A DNA stretch of 6,608 nucleotides, taken from NCBI GenBank assembly GCA_012719255.1, contig JAAYAS010000232.1:1-6608 (forward strand), written 5' to 3'. Below, piece by piece: positions 1 to 5,699 of the stretch. The stretch is from Microbacteriaceae bacterium. Its GTDB lineage: Bacteria > Actinomycetota > Actinomycetes > Actinomycetales > Microbacteriaceae. Numbering within the stretch: position 1 is the first letter of the stretch; each line of letters opens with the position of its first letter. A program made the translations under genes and the position numbers. Under the pieces are notes generated by a model. The model did not search any database, had not been told where the DNA came from, and saw nothing but the letters and a program-made list of their open reading frames with translations.

Positions 1-1
1 C

Positions 2-682
2 AGCGGGCAGATGCTCGAGTGGGCCGTGGTCCACGGTCGCAACAAGTACGGCACCCCGCGCGGTCCCGTCGAGGAGATGGTCGCCGAGGGGCGGCCGGTG
101 CTGCTCGAGATCGACCTCGCCGGTGCGCGCCAGGTGCGTGCGGCGATGCCCGACGCGCGCTTCGTGTTCCTCGCCCCGCCGAGCTGGGACGAGCTCGTGC
201 GCCGGCTCGTCGGTCGCGGCACCGAGGACGAGGAGGAGCGCGAGCGCAGGCTCGCGACGGCCCGTTTCGAGCTCGCCGCCGAGAGCGAGTTCGACCGCCT
301 CATCGAGGCCGACGAGCTGCTCGAGCACGCCACCGTGCACAACGCCTTCCGCTACGGCACCCCCGCGGGGCCGATCGAGGCGAAGCTCGCCGATCGCCAC
401 CCGGTGCTGCTCGAGATCGACATTCAGGGAGCGCGCCAAGTCAAGCAGCGGATGCCAAGCGCTAGACTGGTGTTTTTGTTGCCGCCGAGCTGGGACGAGC
501 TCGTGCGCCGGCTCGTCGGCCGGGGCACCGAATCGCCCGAGGAGCAGGCGCGCCGGCTCGACACCGCCAAGGTCGAGCTCGCCGCGCAGGACGAGTTCGA
601 CGCGCGCGTCGTGAACTCGACCGTGCCGGAGGCGGCGCACGAGGTGGTCCGCCTCATGGGATTCGACGCCGCCGCGCGGTGA
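2..682 (+). CDS. gmk: Guanylate kinase, 5'-truncated, with internal tandem duplication
   Basis: Guanylate kinase phosphorylates GMP (and dGMP) to GDP with ATP in the cytoplasm. The window opens inside the gene: the frame is already open at base 2 (S-G-Q, then Met at 11), and SGQMLEWAVVHG is an internal Gmk motif, so the ATG at 11 is not the start and the P-loop lies upstream. Visible Gmk landmarks are YGTP (GMP-binding tyrosine), VLLEIDLAGARQV (core strand and helix), PPSWDELVRRLVGRGTE (LID) and RRLATARFELAAESEFD. These then occur a second time: YGTPAGPIE, VLLEIDIQGARQV, the same LID, and RRLDTAKVELAAQDEFD, followed by the normal C-terminus VVNSTVPEAAHEVVRLMG. A normal Gmk is about 190-210 residues; here 226 codons remain after the missing N-terminal third, implying a protein near 300 residues. 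Family assignment is secure. Whether the duplicated enzyme is active, or the duplication is real, cannot be told from this window. rpoZ follows after 28 nt. Confidence 0.9.
   Translation, partial: SGQMLEWAVVHGRNKYGTPRGPVEEMVAEGRPVLLEIDLAGARQVRAAMPDARFVFLAPPSWDELVRRLVGRGTEDEEERERRLATARFELAAESEFDRLIEADELLEHATVHNAFRYGTPAGPIEAKLADRHPVLLEIDIQGARQVKQRMPSARLVFLLPPSWDELVRRLVGRGTESPEEQARRLDTAKVELAAQDEFDARVVNSTVPEAAHEVVRLMGFDAAAR
8..295 (+). repeat. Gmk internal repeat, copy 1
   Basis: First copy of the duplicated Gmk segment, running from the LLEWA-type motif to ELAAESEFD. It aligns without gaps to 314-601 at an offset of 306 bp. By hand count 63 of 95 residues (from base 11) are identical. Bases 176-213 are identical to 482-519 (38 bp, the LID region). 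Similarity stops right after the shared GAGTTCGAC at 287-295. Beyond it this copy continues as CGCCTCATCGAG (Arg-Leu-Ile-Glu), which resembles the segment that normally precedes the LLEWA motif in Gmk. The repeat may begin upstream of the window. Confidence 0.85.
314..601 (+). repeat. Gmk internal repeat, copy 2
   Basis: Second copy of the Gmk segment, from ELLEHATVHN to ELAAQDEFD, matching 8-295 at a constant 306-bp offset. It is followed by the canonical Gmk C-terminal strand and helix, so this copy carries the natural end of the gene. Bases 422-481 use codons (ATT, GGA, CAA, CCA, GCT, AGA, TTT, TTG, TTG) that are scarce elsewhere in the window, and their GC content falls to about 55%. Confidence 0.85.
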
Positions 683-696
683 CGACACAACGACCG

Positions 697-702
697 AAGG
701 AG
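697..702 (+). promoter_or_regulatory. Ribosome binding site of rpoZ
   Basis: AAGGAG with an eight-base spacer to the ATG at 711. It is the best Shine-Dalgarno match in the window and settles the rpoZ start. The other starts have weaker purine runs: GGAGAGAGG at 1107-1115 for coaBC and AGGGAAAG at 2456-2463 for metK. Confidence 0.85.
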
Positions 703-710
703 ACAACCGC

Positions 711-1040
711 ATGATCGACAAGCCCAAGGGCATCATCGACCCGCCGCTCGACGAGCTGCTCGAGCGCGTCGACAACAAGTACCAGCTGGTGATCTTCGCG
801 TCGAAGCGCGCCCGCCAGATCAACGACTACTACACCGATCTGCAGGACGGCATGATCTACGACAACGTGGGCCCGCTCGTCGACTCGAACGTCGACGACA
901 AGCCGCTGTCGATCGCGCTCCACGAGATCAACCAGAACAAGCTCGTCATGCGCGAGCCGAGCGCCGAGGCGCCGGTCGAGATCGCCGAGGGCGAGCTCAT
1001 CGACTTCGGCGACGACACCGAGGTGACCCCGGCCGAGTAG
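711..1040 (+). CDS. rpoZ: RNA polymerase omega subunit
   Basis: Omega (109 residues) is the small subunit of RNA polymerase that binds the beta' C-terminal region and aids assembly and stability of the core enzyme. The omega signature is at residues 23-41, KYQLVIFASKRARQINDYY, and the second conserved block KPLSIALHEI is at 64-73. A VGPLV segment lies between them. The acidic tail after residue 80 (rich in Glu and Asp) is typical of actinobacterial omegas. The start is fixed by a strong Shine-Dalgarno sequence, AAGGAG at 697-702, eight bases before the ATG. The gene sits 28 nt after gmk with no TAnnnT hexamer between them, so co-transcription with gmk is likely. A perfect GC hairpin follows at 1048-1073. 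Nothing is odd about the protein. Confidence 0.96.
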   Translation: MIDKPKGIIDPPLDELLERVDNKYQLVIFASKRARQINDYYTDLQDGMIYDNVGPLVDSNVDDKPLSIALHEINQNKLVMREPSAEAPVEIAEGELIDFGDDTEVTPAE

Positions 1041-1047
1041 TCGGCCC

Positions 1048-1073
1048 CGGCCCGGCGGCGTCCCGCCGGGCCG
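1048..1073 (+). terminator. GC hairpin after rpoZ, possible terminator or attenuator
   Basis: An 11-bp perfect inverted repeat (CGGCCCGGCGG / CCGCCGGGCCG) with a CGTC tetraloop starts eight bases after the rpoZ stop codon. No T-run follows, so it is not a classical intrinsic terminator. In high-GC actinobacteria such hairpins may still cause partial termination or protect the 3' end of an RNA. The structure is seen directly; its role is inferred. Confidence 0.5.
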
Positions 1074-1121
1074 TCCGCGCGGCGGCGCGCACCCGCCGGA
1101 GAGTCTGGAGAGAGGTCCGCG

Positions 1122-2366
1122 ATGGAATCGCAGTCGGAGCGCCCCTGGCGCATCGTCGTCGGCGTCACCGGCGGCATCGCCGCCTACAAGGCGGTCTCGG
1201 TGATCCGCTCGCTCGTGCTGCTCGGGCACCGCGTCGACGTCATCGCCACCGAGCACGCGCTGCGGTTCGTCGGCCGCCCGACGCTCGAGGCGATCAGCCG
1301 CAATCCGCTGCGCACCGACCTCTACGAGAACGTCGCGACGGTGCAGCACGTCGCGCTCGGCCAGCAGGCCGACGTCGTCGTCATCGCCCCCGCGACCGCG
1401 AACACCCTCGCGAAGATCGCGAACGGGATCGCCGACGACCTGCTGCTCAACACCGTGCTCGCCTCGCGCGCGCCGCTCGTCGTCGCGCCCGCGATGCACA
1501 CCGAGATGTGGCAGCACCCGGCGACGCAGGCGAACGCCCGCCGCCTCGACGAGCGCGGCGTCACGATCGTCGGCCCCGACTCGGGCCGGCTCACCGGCAC
1601 CGACGAGGGCCCCGGACGCATGTCGGAGCCCGAGGACATCGTCGCCGCCGTGCTCGCAACCGCCCGCGCCGGCGCCCGCGACCGCGAGGAGCGCCTCCGC
1701 GGCCGCGACCTCGAGGGCCGGCACGTGCTCGTCACCGCCGGCGGCACCCGCGAGCCGATCGACCCGGTGCGCTTTCTCGGCAACCGCTCCTCCGGCCGCC
1801 AGGGCGTCGCCGTCGCGACCCGCGCGGCCGCCCGCGGCGCGGAGGTCACCCTCGTCGCCGCGAACATCGAGGTGCCCGAGCCCGACGGCGTCAACGTCGT
1901 GCGGGTGTCGAGCGCCGAGCAGATGGCGACCGCCTGCCTCGAGCTCGCGCCCCGGCAGGACGTGATCATCATGGCCGCCGCCGTCGCCGACTTCCGCCCC
2001 GAGCACGTGCTCGACGGCAAGATCAAGAAGGAGCAGACGGGCGACGCCCTCACGCTCACCTTCACGAAGAACCCCGACATCCTCCGCAGCCTCGTGCTCG
2101 CCCGGGTGCCCGATCAGACGATCGTCGGCTTCGCCGCCGAGACCGAGGAGGACGACGACGCCCGGCTCGAGCTCGCGCGCGCGAAGCGCGAGCGGAAGGG
2201 CTGCGACTTCCTCGTCCTCAACCGCGTCGGCTGGAACGAGGGGTTCCAGCGCGAGGACACCGAGGTGCAGATCATCGACGAGCGCGGCGAGGTCGTCGCC
2301 GAGTCGACCGGCGAGAAGCTGTCGGTGGCCGATGCCATCCTCGACGTGGTCGCGCGCGAGCGCTGA
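1122..2366 (+). CDS. coaBC: Bifunctional phosphopantothenoylcysteine decarboxylase / phosphopantothenate-cysteine ligase
   Basis: This fused enzyme (414 residues) makes two consecutive steps of coenzyme A synthesis. CoaB joins cysteine to 4'-phosphopantothenate using CTP, and CoaC, an FMN flavoprotein, decarboxylates the product to 4'-phosphopantetheine. The CoaC half (about 1-185) has the FMN-binding GVTGGIAAYKA at 14-24, the catalytic His76 in QHVALGQQAD, and PAMHTEMW at 123-130. The substrate-clamp segment GRLTGTDEGPGRM (155-167) lacks the cysteine found in the E. coli enzyme, and PAMN reads PAMH. I believe both are common in actinobacteria. The CoaB half (about 200-414) shows VTAGGTREPIDPVRF then NRSSG (221-225), AAAVADFRP (285-293), KIKK (300-303), KNPDIL (316-321) and GFAAETE (336-342), all expected. 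The start has GGAGAGAGG six bases upstream. Length is normal. The gene lies 81 nt after rpoZ and 107 nt before metK. Confidence 0.96.
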   Translation: MESQSERPWRIVVGVTGGIAAYKAVSVIRSLVLLGHRVDVIATEHALRFVGRPTLEAISRNPLRTDLYENVATVQHVALGQQADVVVIAPATANTLAKIANGIADDLLLNTVLASRAPLVVAPAMHTEMWQHPATQANARRLDERGVTIVGPDSGRLTGTDEGPGRMSEPEDIVAAVLATARAGARDREERLRGRDLEGRHVLVTAGGTREPIDPVRFLGNRSSGRQGVAVATRAAARGAEVTLVAANIEVPEPDGVNVVRVSSAEQMATACLELAPRQDVIIMAAAVADFRPEHVLDGKIKKEQTGDALTLTFTKNPDILRSLVLARVPDQTIVGFAAETEEDDDARLELARAKRERKGCDFLVLNRVGWNEGFQREDTEVQIIDERGEVVAESTGEKLSVADAILDVVARER

Positions 2367-2369
2367 CCC

Positions 2370-2400
2370 GGCGCGGCGGCGCCCCGGCTCCCGCCGCGCC
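2370..2400 (+). terminator. GC hairpin after coaBC, possible terminator or attenuator
   Basis: A perfect 10-bp inverted repeat (GGCGCGGCGG at 2370-2379, CCGCCGCGCC at 2391-2400) with an 11-base loop begins three bases after the coaBC stop. No T-run follows. The next 30 bases (2401-2430) are C-rich and G-poor. It may be a partial terminator or RNA-end structure; function is inferred only. Confidence 0.45.
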
Positions 2401-2473
2401 ACCCCCATCACACCAGTCCTCCCACGCGACCCGCGCCGTCGGGCCGCGCACTCCCAGGGAAAGTGAGCCAACC

Positions 2474-3664
2474 ATGTCCGAACTGCGCCTGTTCACCTCC
2501 GAATCGGTCACCGAGGGGCACCCCGACAAGATCTGCGACCTCATCTCCGACCGCATCCTCGACTCGCTCATCGAGCAGGACCCGTCCTCCCGGGTCGCCG
2601 TCGAGACCCTCGTCACCACCGGCCAGGTGCACGTCGCCGGCGAGGTGCGCACCGAGGGCTACGCCGACGTCGCCGGCATCGTCCGCGACACGATCGTCGG
2701 CATCGGCTACACCTCGAGCGACTTCGGCTTCGACGGCCACCTCTGCGGCGTCGCCGTGTCGATCGGCGCGCAGTCGGCCGAGATCGCGCAGGGCGTCGAC
2801 AACTCGATGCAGCACCGCGACGGCGACACCAGCGATGCGGTGGCGAAGCTCGGCGCCGGCGACCAGGGCCTGATGTTCGGCTACGCGAGCGACGAGACCC
2901 CGCAGCTCATGCCGCTGCCGATCTGGCTCGCGCACCGCCTGTCGGAGCGGCTCACCGAGGTGCGCAAGACCGGCGTGCTCGACTACCTCCGCCCCGACGG
3001 CAAGACGCAGGTCACCGTCGGCTACGAGGGCGACGCGCCCCGCACCGTCGAGACCGTCGTCGTGTCGACCCAGCACGCGCCGTACATCGACCGCGCCACC
3101 ATCGCCGCTGACATCGAGCGCGAGGTGATCCGCCCGGTGCTCGCCCTCGTCGATCTCGACTCGAGCGGCACGCGCCTGCTCATCAACCCCTCGGGCGCGT
3201 TCGTGCTCGGCGGCCCGGCCGCCGACGCCGGCCTCACCGGCCGGAAGATCATCGTCGACACCTACGGCGGCATGTCGCGCCACGGCGGCGGCGCGTTCAG
3301 CGGCAAGGACCCGTCGAAGGTCGACCGCTCGGCCGCGTACGCGATGCGCTGGGTCGCGAAGAACGTCGTCGCCGCCGGCTGGGCGAAGCGCGTCGAGTTC
3401 CAGATCGCCTACGCGATCGGCTCGGCCGAGCCCGTCGGCCTCTACTGCGAGACCTTCGGCACGCACACCGTCGAGCCCGAGCGCATCGTCGCCGCCGTGC
3501 GCGAGGTGTTCGACCTCCGCCCGGGCGCGATCATCCGCGACCTCGACCTGCTCCGCCCCATCTACGGCCTCACTTCGAACTACGGGCACTTCGGCCGCGA
3601 GCTGCCCGAGTTCACCTGGGAGCGCACCGACCGCGTCGACGCGCTCAAGGCCGCGCTGCGCTGA
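2474..3664 (+). CDS. metK: S-adenosylmethionine synthetase (methionine adenosyltransferase)
   Basis: MetK (396 residues, normal length) makes S-adenosylmethionine from methionine and ATP, releasing phosphate and pyrophosphate, usually as a cytoplasmic tetramer using Mg2+ and K+. Conserved landmarks: TSESVTEGHPDKICD near the N-terminus with His16 and Asp18 in HPDK; the adenine-loop signature GAGDQG at 127-132; DTYGGMSRHGGGAFSGKD ending at 279, with the phosphate-binding GGGAFSGKD at 271-279; and AYAIG plus the C-terminal YGHFGR block. The ATG at 2474 is chosen because MSELRLFTSESVTEGHPDK starts as the family does and AGGGAAAG lies upstream at 2456-2463. The same frame stays open far back into coaBC, but that part is only codon-bias shadow. 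No SAM riboswitch fold is apparent in the leader. priA starts 14 nt after the stop, suggesting an operon. Confidence 0.97.
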   Translation: MSELRLFTSESVTEGHPDKICDLISDRILDSLIEQDPSSRVAVETLVTTGQVHVAGEVRTEGYADVAGIVRDTIVGIGYTSSDFGFDGHLCGVAVSIGAQSAEIAQGVDNSMQHRDGDTSDAVAKLGAGDQGLMFGYASDETPQLMPLPIWLAHRLSERLTEVRKTGVLDYLRPDGKTQVTVGYEGDAPRTVETVVVSTQHAPYIDRATIAADIEREVIRPVLALVDLDSSGTRLLINPSGAFVLGGPAADAGLTGRKIIVDTYGGMSRHGGGAFSGKDPSKVDRSAAYAMRWVAKNVVAAGWAKRVEFQIAYAIGSAEPVGLYCETFGTHTVEPERIVAAVREVFDLRPGAIIRDLDLLRPIYGLTSNYGHFGRELPEFTWERTDRVDALKAALR

Positions 3665-3678
3665 TCGGCGGCCCGCCG

Positions 3679-5619
3679 ATGGCCCGCATCGCCCGCGTCG
3701 CGATCGACTCGCCGCTGCCCCAGCTCGACCGCGTGTTCGAGTACGAGGTGCCGCCGGCCGATCGCGAGCGCATCGCGCCGGGGATGCGCGTGAAGGCGCC
3801 CCTGCGGGCCGGCGGCCGGATCGTCACCGGCTGGGTGCTCGGCACCGCCGACGAGCCGGAGTACTCGGGCCGGCTCGCGCAGCTCGACCGCATCGTCGGC
3901 GAGGCGCGCGTGCTCGACCCGGAGATCGCCGCGCTCGCGCGCGTCGTCGCCGACCGGCAGGCGGGCACGCTCGCCGACGTGCTGCGGCTCGCCGTGCCGG
4001 CGCGCTCGGCCCGCCTCGAGGAGCGCTGGTTCGCCGACGAGACCGGCGATCGGGCGCGGCGGGCCGACCGCCCCGAGCCCTTCGACGCGCCCGAGGCGCC
4101 CGACTTCACCGGCGCCCGGGCGGCGCTGCGGGTGCCGGTCGGCGTCGTCGACGACGAGCCGCGCCACCTCGGCGCGCTCGCCGACCTCGTCGCCGTCACG
4201 GTCGCCGGCGGCCGCTCGGCGATCCTGCTCGTGCCCGACCACCGCGACCTCGAGCTCGCCCACCGCGCGCTCGCCGCCCGGCTGCCGGCCTCGCGGCTGC
4301 GGCGCTTCGACTCGCAGCTGAAGCCGATGCCGCGGTACGACGAGTTCCTCCGCGCGCTCGAGCCGGTGCCGCAGGCGATCGTCGGCACCCGCAGCGCGGT
4401 GTGGGCGCCCGCGCACGACCTCGGCCTCATCCTCATGTGGGACGACGGCGACGAGTCGTACCGCGAGCCGCTCGCGCCCTATCCGCACACCCGCGAGACC
4501 GCGCTCGTGCGCGCCGAGCGCAGCGGCTGCGGGCTCGTGCTCGCCGCCCACTCGCCGTCGCTCGAGGCGCGCCGGCTCGTCCGCTCGGGCTGGCTCGTCG
4601 AGGCGTCGGCGCCCGGCGCCGGCCGACCGCGCGTCGTGCCCGCGGCCGCGACGATCGGCGACGAGCCGCTCGCGCGCGCCGGCCGCATCCCGCAGGCCGC
4701 CTGGCGCGCCGCGCGCGCCGCCATCCGCAAGGGCCCGGTGCTCGTGCAGGTCGGCCGCGCCGGCTACCGGCCCGGCCTCGCCTGCGACCGCTGCCGCGCG
4801 CTCGCCCGCTGCGGCCGTTGCGGGGGACCGCTCGGGCAGGCCGCCGACCACCGGCCGCCCGGCTGCACCGTCTGCGGCGCGATCCACGTCGAGTGGCGCT
4901 GCCCGGAGTGCGACGGCGAGCGGCTGCGCGCGAGCGTCGTCGGCCACGAGCGCACCGCCGAGGAGCTCGGGCGCGCCTTCCCCGACGTGCCCGTCGTCGT
5001 CGCCGACGGCGAGCGGCGGCTCGTCGAGGTCGACGCGTCGCCGAAGCTCGTCGTCGCCACCCGCGGCGCCGAGCCGGTCGCCGCCGACGGCTACCGCGCG
5101 GTGCTGCTGCTCGACGCCGAGGGGCTGCTCGCCCGCGAATCGCTCGACGCCGTCGGCGATGCGCTGCGCGCCTGGTCGAACGCCGCCGCGCTCGCCGCCG
5201 ACGACGCGCCCGTGGTGATCACCGGCGCCCCCTCGGCGCCGCTCCACGCGCTGCGCGACTGGCAGCAGCCGGCGGCCGCCGACGCCGAGCTCGACGAGCG
5301 CCGCGCGCTCGAGTTCCCGCCCGCCGTGCGCGTCGCGACCGCCCGCGGCACCGAGCAGGAGGTCGACGGCCTGCTGCGCCGCGTCGCCGACCTCGGGCTC
5401 GAGGGCCTGCACGTGCTCGGCCCGGTGCCCGACCCCGACGACGCGAACCGGTTCCGCGCGACGCTGCGCTTCCCGTACCGCGCCGGGCCGGCGCTCGCCG
5501 CCGCCTGCAAGGCCGAGCTCGTCGAGCGCGCCGCCGGCTCGCGCCGCCGCGTCGCGAACCGGCCCGCCGCCCGCGCCTCGACCCTGCGCGTGCGCTTCGA
5601 CGACCCGGAGGTGTTCTGA
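3679..5619 (+). CDS. priA: Probable replication restart protein PriA, helicase motifs degenerate
   Basis: PriA (primosomal protein N') recognises stalled or repaired forks and starts reloading of the replicative helicase. This 646-residue protein begins MARIARVAIDSPLPQLDRVFEYEVP-like, the PriA DNA-binding start, followed by VKAPLRAGGRIVTGWVLG. The central part keeps the outline of helicase lobe 1 (LLVPDHRDLELA, GTRSAVWAP at 236-244) but has no Walker A GxxGxGKT, and the DEEH box is replaced by WDDGDESY (254-261). ATP-driven unwinding is therefore unlikely, as is known for actinobacterial PriA. Eight cysteines in four CxxC pairs (369/372, 378/381, 396/399, 408/411) retain the two zinc sites, next to the GYRPGLACDRC motif. 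The C-terminal part has the conserved FPP and later PriA-like strands. Length fits actinobacterial PriA and is shorter than E. coli PriA (about 730). There is no clear Shine-Dalgarno and no upstream in-frame ATG or GTG within the last 25 codons before the start, so translation is probably coupled to metK, 14 nt upstream. Confidence 0.93.
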   Translation: MARIARVAIDSPLPQLDRVFEYEVPPADRERIAPGMRVKAPLRAGGRIVTGWVLGTADEPEYSGRLAQLDRIVGEARVLDPEIAALARVVADRQAGTLADVLRLAVPARSARLEERWFADETGDRARRADRPEPFDAPEAPDFTGARAALRVPVGVVDDEPRHLGALADLVAVTVAGGRSAILLVPDHRDLELAHRALAARLPASRLRRFDSQLKPMPRYDEFLRALEPVPQAIVGTRSAVWAPAHDLGLILMWDDGDESYREPLAPYPHTRETALVRAERSGCGLVLAAHSPSLEARRLVRSGWLVEASAPGAGRPRVVPAAATIGDEPLARAGRIPQAAWRAARAAIRKGPVLVQVGRAGYRPGLACDRCRALARCGRCGGPLGQAADHRPPGCTVCGAIHVEWRCPECDGERLRASVVGHERTAEELGRAFPDVPVVVADGERRLVEVDASPKLVVATRGAEPVAADGYRAVLLLDAEGLLARESLDAVGDALRAWSNAAALAADDAPVVITGAPSAPLHALRDWQQPAAADAELDERRALEFPPAVRVATARGTEQEVDGLLRRVADLGLEGLHVLGPVPDPDDANRFRATLRFPYRAGPALAAACKAELVERAAGSRRRVANRPAARASTLRVRFDDPEVF

Positions 5620-5654
5620 GCGGCGCGGCCGGCGGGCGGCGGGGGAGCGGCGCC

Positions 5655-5681
5655 CCGGGCGGGGTTCGGCCCCAGGCCCGG
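5655..5681 (+). terminator. GC hairpin between priA and fmt, possible terminator
   Basis: CCGGGC (5655-5660) pairs with GCCCGG (5676-5681), and GGGG (5661-5664) pairs with CCCC (5670-5673) inside it. There is a two-base bulge (AG) on the right arm and a TTCGG loop. It begins 35 bases after the priA stop and ends just before a candidate -10 box for fmt. There is no T-run. It could separate the metK-priA transcript from fmt; this role is inferred. Confidence 0.45.
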
Positions 5682-5685
5682 CCAC

Positions 5686-5691
5686 TACCAT
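5686..5691 (+). promoter_or_regulatory. Candidate -10 box for a leaderless fmt transcript
   Basis: TACCAT matches the actinobacterial TAnnnT -10 consensus and ends eight bases before the fmt ATG at 5700. Transcription would then start at or next to the A of the ATG, giving a leaderless mRNA. No good -35 is visible (the nearest, TTCGGC at 5665-5670, has a 15-base spacer). The only purine run, GGGGG at 5693-5697, is too close to the ATG to act well as a ribosome binding site, which favours the leaderless reading. Confidence 0.5.
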
Positions 5692-5699
5692 CGGGGGTC

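Noticed and set aside
11..13. ATG at 11 as the start of gmk.
   Set aside because: The frame is open upstream and the surrounding SGQMLEWAVVHG is an internal Gmk motif. The P-loop must lie before it.
463..480. Intrinsic terminator inside gmk because of the T-run at 472-477.
   Set aside because: No stable hairpin precedes the T-run, and it lies within conserved coding sequence.
654..2471. A 605-codon open frame on the minus strand opposite rpoZ and coaBC.
   Set aside because: It is the antisense shadow of GC-rich coding sequence. It spans gene boundaries and its protein is a low-complexity Arg/Ala/Gly/Asp-Val mix with no family motifs.
1508..2473. Extension of the metK frame upstream through coaBC.
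   Set aside because: The translation before 2474 is an Arg/Pro-rich shadow of coaBC. MetK homology begins exactly at the ATG at 2474.
2401..2473. SAM riboswitch in front of metK.
   Set aside because: No multi-helix fold with the conserved elements of a SAM riboswitch could be drawn, and the stretch is C-rich and mostly unstructured.
3580..5691. A 703-codon open frame on the minus strand opposite priA.
   Set aside because: Same shadow effect: stop codons are rare in antisense frames at this GC content. The translation is repetitive and the + strand gene is clearly real.
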